Source of the DNA: Stenopsyche tienmushanensis | Lineage: Eukaryota > Arthropoda > Insecta > Trichoptera > Stenopsychidae | Assembly: GCA_008973525.1 (NCBI GenBank) | Contig: WACJ01000099.1 | Span: 682,001 to 746,000 of the forward strand | DNA length: 64,000 nucleotides | Direction of reading: 5' to 3' | Translations under genes and position numbers: made by a program | The notes under the pieces: generated by a model | What the model saw: the letters and a program-made list of their open reading frames with translations, nothing else | The model's database searches: none | What the model was told of the DNA's origin: nothing | Shown here: positions 33,201 through 43,800 of the stretch, piece after piece | How positions within the stretch are numbered: position 1 is the stretch's first letter | Layout of the letters: each line of letters opens with the position of its first letter

Positions 33201-36200
33201 TTGTAATATATAAATTATATGTAGTGGAACTACATTTTTGCACTCTTCCCTTTGTAATTAATTACCGTCTCACATATCTGACTTATTCTATTGAAAATCC
33301 ATATATTTATTCATTTTTGTTTTAAACGCCTAAGTGTGAAATTATAGTTCCACTGTAAATGAGAATTGTCGTTTTATAAGATTTTTTGAAAAGTAATTTC
33401 ATTATGAAATGCCCAATGGCATATCAAGATTACTTTTCAAGTTTTTAAAAGACAAATTTCTGTTGAATTGATTCAATTTTTTAAGCACATCGATATTTTA
33501 TATGCATTTGAATTATTCTGAAACGAATAATTCTTATATTTAACAAATACAGTGAATTTAGCTGATGGTTTTATTATAATTTTGATTGTAAAAAATTATT
33601 CACAAATTTCAGAAGATGCACCCCCAACGATTCTCATAAATGTTCCATCTGGTTCAGCCTCCGTAGAGCCATCGGGTGAGCTTTCAGTGTATCCGGACTC
33701 AACAGTTCATTTAGACTGTATTGTGGTTCGACGCTCTGGAAATCCAGAGTGGTCATCAACAACCAGCTTTCATCGTCACAGAATCGGTTAATTAAATATT
33801 TTTTTAAATCATAATAATTATTTACAATTGTAGAATACGATAAAAAAACTATCTTATTTTATATATTTTCCGTGTCGCACCTTGTAAATACAGTTATATA
33901 TAATTAATCAATTTATACGTTTGCATTTTATAGATTGGTCTACAGATCTCATGGAAAAAGATTCGCATTATAGATTAATGTTGGATCATATGACACCCCA
34001 AGATTCTGGAATTTATACTTGTGCCACGTCTCATGGAGTAACCAATAGCATTACCATTCAAGTTGTTAGTGAGTTTTGAGTTGATTGAATTTTTAAAAAT
34101 TTAAAATTTTTAGTCCAAATAATGAACTTCTCTTAAGGGACGTTTCTACCTTGTTGGTTAAAAAAAAACTTTTTTTCTTTGGGTATCAGAAAGAGCCGAC
34201 GTTTAAGAATACGTTCAGAAAATTTCAAGTCGATATAAATAGAATTCGTTAAATTTATAGGCTGACGAAGAGACGACGAGGCTTGCTTGGATCAGCGTGA
34301 CGCTATAAGCCGCAACAAATGCGGGCTGGGATTGCGTCCTTTTTAACAAAATTTTAGGAATTTGTATTGTCTGTATTCATTGAAAATATATTGCACAGTA
34401 TAAGATCTATTATGGAAGCAACTGTCTCAAGAAGTGTCCTTGGTACGATTTTAAGCCTGAAGAGTAACGGACGATTTTCAAATTTAAAACCGAGGTGCAA
34501 AATGTTTAAAACAAGAAAATCTAATTGTGGGAAAAGACGAGTGGAAGCCCTGGAAAAATGAAAGCCGATGGTATTATCGAAACGTTTACACGATCCAAGG
34601 AACGGTGTAAAATATACCATAACTACATAGACAAAGGGGATACAAAAACTTTCAAATCACATGCTTTCAAACACGAACAACCACTAGCAACTGAGCATCA
34701 GAAACTCGTTCATCCTATATATTCAGATCTGTTACAATGTTGTATAGGCGGACGTATGCAAAATAATAACGAAAGTTTCAATGCTGCCCTTTGGCGCTTC
34801 ATTCCAAAATATATTTTTTCTCAAAAAACCATCGAAATGGCAACTGTTATTACCGCGTGTATTTTCAACGAAGGTAGCCCCTTCCTGCTGCATATGATGG
34901 AAATGATGTGCATCACAATTGGACCGCAAGCAAAAATAATTGCCGATAAAAGAGATATGGTCGCGTGAATAAAACCAACGCTGCACATTCCACAGCGTCA
35001 AAAGAGACAAGATTGACCCGAAGACTGAAGAGGTCAGCTGAAGTCTATTTTTGTATCCTCTATGCTTCTGGTATAGCAGATTAGGTGTAACTATTAAACT
35101 TTTCATATTATTGGCACACAATCTTCGGTTCAACTTTAAACGTGTTTTTCTTGAAACTACACTACGTTTTCCCACATGCTCTAGATGAGAATTCTTTATG
35201 AAATTTGGCAGGCACGTGTACAATAAATGTCTTCATTGAAGAGACTACAATTATCTACATATTATATATACAATTTTTTTGTTGCAAATCATCTGTCCAA
35301 GACTTAGGACTTCCATGGTGAAGAATGTCATCACTCGTCCACCGACATACGTGGTTCTCTCCACTACCACTACCATACTTTGTCTAACTTTAAAAAATAT
35401 TTTTATGTTCAATAAAGATCGCCTAGTCAAAATACCAAATATTAATATTCTACATTTAATACTTTTTGCAAAAAAAAAAAATGTTAAAAATCGATCACTC
35501 TTAGGTCCAACAAGGTAGAAACGTCCCTTAAGCTATTGATTTTTTTAAATATATACATATGTAATCTTATATTCATCGTTTAGGTATGCAGTGTGAACCG
35601 ATGGAGGTTTCATCTCCGCATGTGAACTATTGGATGGAAGGAAATAATTTGGGTCAAGTTATAAGGTTCTCTTGTCCGATTGGATTTCGTTTGAACGGAA
35701 CAGCTAATATTACATGTCAAGGATCTGGTGAGGAATTATTGAAAAATTATATTCATTCATTTGCTGCGCAGCCTAACTAACTGAAAAATGCATATCATAT
35801 AATATTAATATTATTATGTTCAAAATATTAAGCCCCGTTTAAATATAATATATAGCAATGCCGATATCATAACATTGTTATTTATTCATATTTTGCTTGC
35901 ATTTGTACGTAAATTAAAATATAACTATTGCAGCGAGTAATGATATCATATGTTTTATGTGTTTTATATTAATATATATTATATAACTTTTAGAATTTGC
36001 GTTGTAAAAATTTATATTTAATGAAATTATAACTTAAAAGTAGTTTTATTTGAGCTTTGTGTATATTAAATAACAGGACAATGGTCTTCTTCTCCTCCAC
36101 ATTGCACAAGAATTTTATGTCCTCGTTTGTCATGGCCAAGTCCTCAATTATCTTTGGTTGAACATAATGCAAGCTATGGTGGACGTGCTGTATTTCGATG

Positions 36201-36890
36201 TGCTTGGGGATATCGACTAGATGGACCACCGGGTATTGAATGCGATCGAGATGGTAATTGGACTGGCCCTCCACCAACCTGCCTAGGTATGAAAAACATA
36301 ATATACCAAGAGCTGGCAGCTTAAATTGAAGATCATCTAACACGTGTGAATAATTTAATTGACTGCTGACTGAGTGTTTAAAATTGATATAATTTTCTGG
36401 TTAGCTTCAGCAAGTTTGAACCAGTCTGGTACTATCTTAACAAGGGGGTAATACTCTGGCAACCAAAACCCAACGGCATTCAGTCGCCATAATGATAGTC
36501 TAGAAACACGCTAGAACGCAACTATTAAATTATTCACATGTGTTAGATGACCTTTTATTTATGCTGCCAGTTCTCAGTCTATAAATATTTCCTTTAAAAT
36601 TTATATTGGATTACAATATAGGTTTTTTTTAAGAACGTTTTTGGTATAATTTTCTTTTAGCAATTCAGTGTCCTCTGCCATTATTACCCATATATGGTCA
36701 ACTAGCTGAATGGGTTCATACACCTACAAGTGGTATGTATGGGGTTGGAGATTTGGTTCAATACAAATGTAATGAAGGATACAACTTAACAGGAGAAGCA
36801 TCTATCGTCTGCACTGAAACGGGATTTTGGTCTCATCCTCCGCCATTTTGCATTCTTACATTAAATTCTTCTGTACCAGGAAATGCTTAA
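30210..36890 (+). CDS. hig: Hikaru genki (Ig and sushi-domain synaptic cleft protein), ten coding exons
   Basis: Secreted synaptic matrix protein; in Drosophila Hig sits in cholinergic synaptic clefts. Exons: 30210-30327, 32139-32230, 32355-32457, 32718-32806, 33008-33167, 33613-33786, 33934-34068, 35584-35727, 36077-36286, 36661-36890. Every intron is GT-AG and phases agree, giving 484 codons. Residues 1-20 are a signal peptide, then a Thr/Ser-rich linker. Residues 43-104 carry the family's CTLP and QWVGPLC motifs, and 114-175 a sushi-like module. The Ig domain (about 200-290) has C223, W234 and DSGIYTC (269-275). Three sushi modules follow: C294-C348, C353-C407, C412-C472, with GxW before the last Cys of each pair. 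It is shorter than Drosophila Hig, mainly from less sequence N-terminal to the first module. A transposon sits in intron 7 and a MITE in intron 9. Long intron 1 could hide an alternative exon. Confidence 0.92.
30328..32138 (+). other. First intron of hig
   Basis: 1811 bases, AT-rich, donor GTAACG, acceptor TTTACAG. No repeat family recognised elsewhere in this window lies in it. Confidence 0.6.
34133..35531 (+). mobile_element. TTAA-target (Kolobok/Mutator-like) transposon, complete copy in hig intron 7
   Basis: TTAA at 34133-34136 and 35528-35531 flank an element of 1391 bases. Its ends are inverted: GGGACGTTTCTACCTTGTTG at the left, and the reverse complement (CAACAAGGTAGAAACGTCCC) at the right. 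It carries the C-terminal part of a transposase on the + strand. Same family as 1-597 and 63392-64000. A TTAA target plus GGG termini fits Kolobok. The encoded protein belongs to the Mutator-like group common in insect genomes. The superfamily name is inference; the TTAA duplication and inverted repeats are seen directly. Confidence 0.85.
34525..34968 (+). pseudogene. Mutator-like transposase, C-terminal fragment
   Basis: About 147 codons, without a convincing start; the first Met is arbitrary. Motifs are [14 protein letters not shown], then [20 protein letters not shown], the family's TQNxNESxNxxxWxxxPK block, followed by [12 protein letters not shown]. The N-terminal zinc-binding and catalytic parts are absent or frameshifted (34360-34560 is rearranged). 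An open frame that continues past the stop in copy 1 (180-317) suggests the natural C-terminus was longer. Not functional alone. Confidence 0.75.
36311..36582. mobile_element. Foldback MITE (family D), copy 2, in the last hig intron
   Basis: Arms GCTTAAATTGAAGATCATCT at the left and AGATGACCTTTTATTTATGC at the right are near reverse complements. The core matches copy 1 (2171-2440) in the opposite orientation. It occupies most of the 374-base intron between exons 9 and 10; donor and acceptor lie outside it and are intact. Confidence 0.75.
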
Positions 36891-37473
36891 TTTGCTGCTA
36901 AATATCTATAAAAATTTGAATGTACCTGTTTAATAATACTCAAACTTAACGTTGTTAAAATTACATTATTTTATCAAGCGTCTAATAATATATAAATCTA
37001 TTTCTTATTTCACAGAACAAAAATATTTCCAATAGTCTAGTAACTCAGGATTTTAAGATAAAAATTATATTATTCAATGGGAAAAAATTGGTGTTAAATA
37101 ATAATGTTTATCTCTTAATAGAAATAGAATATAGTTTGTTGTTAGTGCTAAAATATACTGTTGAAATATTGTTTTAAGAAAATATATGAATTGTAAAATG
37201 TTTGAAACATTAGTACATTTTTTAACTTGGGAAAGGAAATTTACTTAAATAGATAGCTTAATGCAACATTCCCCATTAAAAAAAAGGAAAACTGATGAAT
37301 ATTCTCAATTGGGAAATGCCCTAAGAAAATTTATTTTAAGTTCTAAATTGTTATTTGTATCAAGTCTATGTCTTAGTTTATTATCAATAATGATCCATTG
37401 AAAATTATCTATATTTTTTTATAAAATTATACATTGTCGTGGGTAAAAAATTATGTAATTTAATGTTTAGTTA

Positions 37474-37479
37474 AATAAA
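37474..37479 (+). terminator. Candidate poly(A) signal of hig
   Basis: AATAAA within GTTAAATAAATG, 584 bases after the hig stop. It is the first canonical hexamer I noticed downstream, which would imply a long AT-rich 3' UTR. Confidence 0.4.
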
Positions 37480-38315
37480 TGTTCATATTTAAATGGTTTT
37501 TTATTTGAAACATAAATCAACTTTTGTATTAGAAAATATAATAATTTGACAACATAAAAAGTCAAACTGAAGCGTGAATACAGCCAATGAGAAATCGAAT
37601 GTTATAAATTATAAACAATAAAAATAATAGTAACCCAATACAATTACCGAAAATAATAATGATGTGTTGATTATAATAATACAATGTGTAATAATTAATA
37701 CCTATTATAAATATAAATGCTCAACTCTGTGCATTAAAATCGTATAATATAATTATGCGATTATAATATAATCAAAAATATCGAATATTTAATTAAATAA
37801 AAATGTTTTTTTGTTTTTACATATTAATGTATGATTAATTATTTTTAACGTATGATTAAATGCATTTAATATGAATAAAATAAAAGTGTTGGTGTAATGT
37901 TGCCCTGTTTGCTTGCACGCACGTGTTAGCAAACAGGGCGTGTAATCTCACGCTTTGTGGCCAAACTTGTCAATGTCAAAACAAATGCTTTTTGCGTTTA
38001 GGACACTTTCAATTGTCATTAGAAACAATGAATCGCTCAAATTTGACAATGTCATTTGAGCGAAAGAATTTTATAGTATTTATGGACTTAAAAATGGTAT
38101 AACTGCGTAACAGGTACTATTGAATGTTACGTTTACTGTCATTCCTTGCACGAGTCACAAGTCATGGGGCATGTAATCATGCCAATATCTTATATTTCAT
38201 TTATTTATTTGCCCATTCGATGATGACGAGAAAAATTAAATAAAGATGCTATAATGAATAGCCATAATTTATAATTTAAACCCTTACAACTTCATCTATA
38301 TAGTCCCAATTGTTA
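37480..38315. other. Gene-free stretch with two strong hairpins
   Basis: Within AT-rich DNA, a perfect 12-base stem GCCCTGTTTGCT/AGCAAACAGGGC lies at 37902-37939 with a 14-base loop. A second inverted repeat, CGCTCAAA...TTTGAGCG, is at 38034-38062 with an inner TGACA/TGTCA stem. Function unknown; possibly remnants of a DNA element. Confidence 0.45.
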
Positions 38316-38317
38316 TA

Positions 38318-38822
38318 TTGGGGCGCAAAACGCAGAATATTAACCCAGTCGAGAATTGCACATGGCTTATATTTTACTTGACCATTCTACTTTACATGAA
38401 TCAACACTGATTCTTTTCGTTTTTATAATAAATACTAAGTTGTCAAATCCCTATTTTGTTTGTTATCGCTTAAACATTGAGCCGACCCAGCCAACAATAA
38501 AATAAAGACAACAATATTTTCGATCGATTGTAAAATTTAAACAACCCATCCGATCAGTCTTCTTCGGACAACTTCGTTTAATAATGAGAGTTCGTACTCG
38601 TTCTATAGATATGTTCGAGCATGGCGTCCGATCGCGCGGCGCTCATTCGTCATGTCAGCGGTCCGAAAAGCGGACCGATTGGATATACAGACCTTGTGGC
38701 CACTCCGTCCTCTTTTAGAGTTTTTTTGTGGCATTTTCGTGGATAAATGCGTACCTGGGGTCTTCCATGATCTGTACGATTATGGAAGCCTTTTAGTTTT
38801 TAATTATAAAATGTAGTTAGTT
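38318..38822 (+). mobile_element. Family A element, copy A8
   Basis: It enters at ATATTGGGGCGCAAAACGCA and keeps the ATAAAGACAACAATATTTTC block and the R1-derived part (38620-38790). It retains TTCGTGGATAAATGCGTACC, then TGGGGTCTTCCATGATC, like A3. The terminal CAG end is missing. Confidence 0.75.
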
Positions 38823-39450
38823 TATCCTCAGCGTTCGGAATGAAAATGGCCAAGTTGAGAATGAGTGTGTCTTTGAGGACTTGGATATTAAATTCAGGTC
38901 AAATTCAATTTCAGTTATGGCTTTTGTGGACTTGGTGGCGTTCAACCCTTGGTCGAAAAACTGCACCATATAATGTCGAATGGTAAGGACTTATCGATAC
39001 ATTTAATATCTGATTTTTTCAAAAAAGAAAATAGGAAATTAAAAACAGGACTCAACTTAATTCCGCAAAAAGCCTAAACGATATACGGCGATACTATTAG
39101 TGTGCACCCGTGCAGGTACGGGTCAAACGTTCAAAGGGCTCATTAAAAGGGCGGAATAATTGGCAAATTGATAGATGGATATAATAATTGGCACTTTTCG
39201 AGCGCAAAGAGCATTTTGTGAGTTTAAAATAAATAAAAATGTTCACAGGATGTATGAAAATTGTTATTTCCTACCTTTGAGTAAACAGCGCCGACACGAA
39301 AATTGCATTTCACAATTGCATCGATCGAATCCATAAACGTTTCATCCTCTTATATAGTAAAGTAGTTTTCTATAATAAAGACATTTGATCGTTCGATAAG
39401 TTTCATTGCTAAAAGATATGAAGCGAGTGCAAAATGCAAGCAAATCATTT
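38823..39450. other. Gene-free stretch
   Basis: No supported feature. AAGTTGAGAATGAGTGTGTC (38852) recurs at 55730 next to copy A13, so an unnamed dispersed repeat adjoins family A here. Confidence 0.4.
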
Positions 39451-39451
39451 A

Positions 39452-39770
39452 ATTGCGGCTGGAAGACTACCTTATTTTAAAAATGAATAACACAAACAAT
39501 ACAGTGCTATCAGTTTAATCCTTTCTTTCATTTTACAGAGAGACTTTCGAAGTTTTTATTAATCATATTTTTAAATTGATATCATTAAGGTAGCCTTCGT
39601 TCTGGATAATGCATTGAGATAGTCGAGTTCACCGAGTGTAGTGCGGCATGGAAACTTCCTTATTTGAAACGCACACCACGAAGCGATAATTATTCCGAAA
39701 AAGATAAAATGGCACTCATTCAAAAGAGTGGGATCTAATTTATGATTTTTTGGTGTGCATTATCCAAAAT
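39452..39770 (+). repeat. Family E repeat pieces
   Basis: Two parts. 39452-39600 resembles 8695-8850 (GACTACCTTATTTTAAAAAT, then GAATAACACAAACAAT). 39641-39770 (GTGCGGCATGGAAACTTCCT, then TATTTGAAACGC) resembles the left half of 11284-11507. Complete termini are not visible. Confidence 0.5.
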
Positions 39771-39823
39771 AGGTATCATTGGACAATGTTTTTTAAAGAA
39801 AATGATCAGTCCAATTGATTGAG

Positions 39824-40473
39824 GCAGAATCGTAACAAGGGTATGAAGCGCCCATGGCAAGTAACTAAATTGCACCCCTCCCCTCCCGAAATTAAAAGTT
39901 AAATATCACTATTATAAAAGCAAGCAATTATAATGAATATTTTAAAATAATATATGAAAATAATCCCAAAATGAATGAATTTGTTTGTTTATCGAAAATT
40001 ACTAATAATACCATGATATGTATTTGATACACCATACGAAATTCTTAACCCCGTATCTATTATATTTCATATCGATATTCCTATTATTAGACTTGTAGTA
40101 AATACATCATGATAAAGTAAAAACCACCCCAGAAATTGTGAATAAAATCCACAAAATGGTATTGATGAGCTAACAGATACGCATTTATCTTCGAAAATGC
40201 CGCGAAAAGCCCTTAAAGTGGACGGAATCGCCACAAGGTCTGCGGGTCCAACTGGTCCGCTTTTCGGATCGCTGACACGACGAATGAACGCCTCGCAATC
40301 GAACGTCATACCCAAACATATCTACAGAACGATTACGAACTCTCATTACAAAACAAAGTTGTCCGAAGAAGACTGATCGGGTGGGTTGTTTAAATTTTAT
40401 AATCGGTCCAAAATATTTTTATCTTTATTTTATTGCGAGCTTATGCCGGCTTACAACCTTGTTATGATCCTGA
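39824..40473 (-). mobile_element. Family A element, copy A9, both ends present
   Basis: The left end is CAGAATCGTAACAAGGGTAT and the right end CCTTGTTATGATCCTG(A), inverted repeats of about 16 bases. GATTGAGG before it and GATTGAGA after it are an 8-base target duplication with one change. The R1-derived part lies at about 40200-40330 on the minus strand. A fragment of hAT family B sequence (GTATCTATTATATTTCATAT, 40045-40110) sits inside. Most of the GC-rich 5' block is deleted. Confidence 0.78.
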
Positions 40474-40474
40474 G

Positions 40475-42305
40475 ATTGAGAGGTTTTTTTTTTTATCAAA
40501 ACTCGAAGAAATTCATGTTGGGGATGTCTGGTTTCAGCAGGATCGCTGTTTAGGTGCTTTGTCTTCAAGATTGCAAAATCTATCTGTAGGCAGCACAGTG
40601 TATTTACACAGCTGTATTTGCATAGTCTACACATAATATCCTATAGTTTTCCTATACATATACACTTAATCGCATGGTTTATCAAATAGCTCCAAAAAAG
40701 TGATCTTAATCGATCGAATTCATAGCATTTTAGAAAGATGACCTGTTCTTTAATAATTTATTAAGACCAAGGTTGTTCACAATATTCCTATGGATGAAAA
40801 GAGGGTTGCAAAAAAACAGATTGGTATAAAAGAGATGGGGATACACGAACAGAGCTAGATATAGAGTTGATTTCATATTTTAGAGTCGACCGATAGTCTT
40901 GGCCGCTGGAAAACGTGTTACTTCTGCAACTTCCCCCATCTCGTAACTGTGATCTTTCTCTCAACGAAAAAAATGTCTAGATTTTCTTCCTTAATAATCC
41001 GTTAGTGAATCTCGTATAATAAATTCTTTTACACTTTTAAATGCATATATTTTTTAATAAAATTACATTTTATTTAGATAAATTAATCTTAGCGTGGAGA
41101 GTTTACTATTTTTTACTTTGATAATAGTATAGTTCCTAGTAAGATATTTTGACAAAAAACGTTTCCTAAAATATACCTGTTATTCACATATGTTCGATTC
41201 AACCTGACCGAACGAAATGATCCCTTTCGAAGGGTTTGGGTTAAATTGAGGGTTGTTGTTGGAGGAGCAAAAAATTGATTGTGAGAAAAAGGTACTTTAT
41301 CACTATATAATTCATTCGATATCTCACCTAGATTTCTTTGGAGGGTTCAATATTTTTGACTCGATCTTGATATTGATACGCAACAAAAGTATTCAAAAAA
41401 ATTAATTCAGAGCTGTTGATATTAGAAAATAAATTGAAAATCATTGAAACGGCGTCAAAATTTATTTTAAAGTTTCGATAATGTAAGAAATATTTTTTCT
41501 ACAATTCCGGGTAAAGGTTCAAATTTGCTCAGGTAAAATCACAAAAAAATATATTAAAAAAAATCTGTAGTTTTATCAAAAATATAGCATGATGATAATT
41601 AATCTGGGATTCAAACGCCGGATTAAAGGTGTTATTTAAATTTAAAATTTTGAATAGTTTGAATGACATTTGCTGTGCAAAATAAGCTTCGAAGAAATCT
41701 TATAAGCAATTGTGCGTTTACTTGTTATGAAACAAAGTAATGAGCTGGTAGAAACAAGTTTGCGCATGTTAGGGTATGTTTTGACATGCTACCCTCCCTC
41801 TAGTGCTATTGTCACTGTTGTATGACCGCGTGTTAAATGAATGGGTGTGTATGAATTCTAAAAAAAACTATTCATTTATAAAGTTTCAGAGCAATGATCG
41901 TTTATAAAAGTTTCTCAAAATAATCAAGAAGTCAATGGAGATACTTGAGCACATGTTAGAATTTTATAGGGAGTAAAGAGAGCGAGAGATAGGGACATTA
42001 CAAAGCGAACATTTAATAGTAAAAGCTTGTTTAAATTGGGAAGGGCGTCGATTGAAGACAGTGTCCTATGGAAGGAATATCTGAAGACATTTTGACGGAT
42101 AGGTAAATGAAGATACAGTTTAAAATACAATTCAAGATGAGAGCGATACACGTGGTTCGATTACTAAAACTTTAACGCATATGATAGGATGACCGCGTAT
42201 TTGCGAGCGAATTCCAGTGATTCAGAAAATTTCGAAAAGAGACAGATGTGTCGTGGACGACATGTTTGGGCGACGAGAGTGTTAAACTGATTGTTCATAG
42301 GCCCT
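40475..42305. other. Gene-free stretch
   Basis: No exon supported. Bases 42180-42230, in reverse, resemble 61325-61380 (GCGAATTCCAGTGATTCAG), a further scrap of the family F type. Confidence 0.4.
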
Positions 42306-42309
42306 CCGC

Positions 42310-42400
42310 AACGCTTCTCTACCCGGCTTAAGCCTTTGAGTAGTGAGCTAATTTTTATATCTAAAATTTATATCCACATAAATACTTCTTTGTAAGAGAC
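42310..42400 (+). repeat. Family F start fragment
   Basis: GCCTTTGAGTAGTGAGCTAA at 42331, as at the start of the family F copies at 5.5 and 63.1 kb. It loses similarity after about 60 bases. Confidence 0.4.
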
Positions 42401-42905
42401 AATCAAAGAGGAAATCGAAATTTTGCACCCATTTCAACAAAGCTAATTTTTGTTTCAGTCAGTGTTTATACAATGTAAATCAGGGAAGTTACAGTCTACC
42501 AAGTTTTCAACGTTGCGGACATCAATATAAACATCGTCTGCTTTCAATACAATGTGGCTAGGGCTTCGATAGACGTAGCTAAAGTTGAAGCGCGGGAACT
42601 TGATTGAAGTATTACAACTTTCAAAGCATATTTAGTACAAATAATGTTTATTATAAGCAGCTTTAACATAGTGTTTGGTCTTGCAAGTATCAGACATTTA
42701 CATAATACGTACAAATGTATTAGTGATATATAAAATGATTAGCATATATTTTTTACAAAGTTCCCTGGACAAACATACGGTAGTCACATGGGAACAAGTC
42801 TGGACTGTAAGGTGGGTGTTCAAGAGCTTACCGGTACAATTGGGTGAGTTTATTATGAGGTACAGAAGTTAAAAACTATGTCCAGCGAGGACCCGCTACA
42901 CAGGG

Positions 42906-43285
42906 AGGGGGGGGGGGCTTCTACGACCCTATGGAGGTCGTAGAAGGCCCAAGGAATACATTCCCCTAAATTTGTGGCAGAAAGCCCTGAACGCCCTAAA
43001 ATTAGAGGGAGTGTCCAACCGGTCCAAACTCTGGACCGCTGACACAATGAAATAGCGCTTCGTGAACGGACATGTCCACAGAACATGGTCTGCGTTCATG
43101 AACGGATCTCTGAATGGGTACTCCGAGGAAAGAGAAATCCTAAACCTGCGGAGAGAGTCCCTAAACCACCCGTGGCCCGTGAGAAACTGAGAAATCCAGT
43201 AATCTGGGACGGCCCAGCGACACCGCATGCGGTACCTAATATTTTGAAATAACATGAAGAAGTGGCGGCCAGATGTAGATCGGAC
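42906..43285 (-). pseudogene. R1-clade LINE, C-terminal reverse-transcriptase end
   Basis: The minus-strand frame reads AVPDYWISQFLTGHGWFRDS, then LRRFRI, and HVLWTCPFTKR. This is the typical region after the reverse transcriptase of R1/TRAS-type elements (PDHY.TQLLTGHG, then a Cys-His HVL..CP motif). The first cysteines of the zinc knuckle are lost (SLSSEYPFRDP). The stretch ends in FRAFRAFCHKF and a run of Gs at 42907-42917. The last 190 bases are homologous to the middle of family A. It is a fragment with no reverse transcriptase core. Confidence 0.78.
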
Positions 43286-43800
43286 ATATAGCGTCTTACC
43301 GGTATGGAGGGGCTTTTATTACAACCTCTTGCCCTGCATCGTCCAAAGCAGCTGAAGTTCCCGCAGGAAAACCACGTGCACCCGAAGGTGCATTGGAGGA
43401 AGAAGGAGGGAAGAGATTAAGCTAATTCAAAGGACGCTATCTAGCGGTGTCACTGTTGCCACCTCAGTCCAACATCAGTTTGAAGGGGGCTACAGCAGAT
43501 GATGGACAGTAAGGGCTACCCCTTTCCCATGGTACTCATATCGGTTTGGTCATTTGCAGTACCTAGCCACGAAGACGAGTCGCCATTCGAGCAGCCTAAA
43601 GCCATTCTCTCCTGTATGAACTAGATCGTTGAGGAAAATGGTGATGCCTTTTGCACAGAGTTCACCTACACTTAAATAACCAGCAATTCCACTTTATGGG
43701 TAAGCAGCACAGGGTAAGCCACACATCCAACTCATGTTAGCTGGGCTAGGGCACTCTGAGGTTTTAGAGGTGAGCATCGTGGAGTGTAATACCCATCCAG
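43286..43800 (+). mobile_element. R1-type LINE 5' region and ORF1 start, fragment
   Basis: It starts AGCGTCTTACCGGTATGGAG. From AAGGTGCATTGGAGGAAGAA it matches 46440-46870 read in reverse: CCACCTCAGTCC, GATGGACAGTAAGGGCTACC, CCTTTCCCATGGTACTC, TTTTGCACAGAGTTCACC. Many stops interrupt it. Assigning it to the same LINE as 42906-43285 is inference from its adjacency and from the matching segment at 46.4 kb. Confidence 0.55.
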
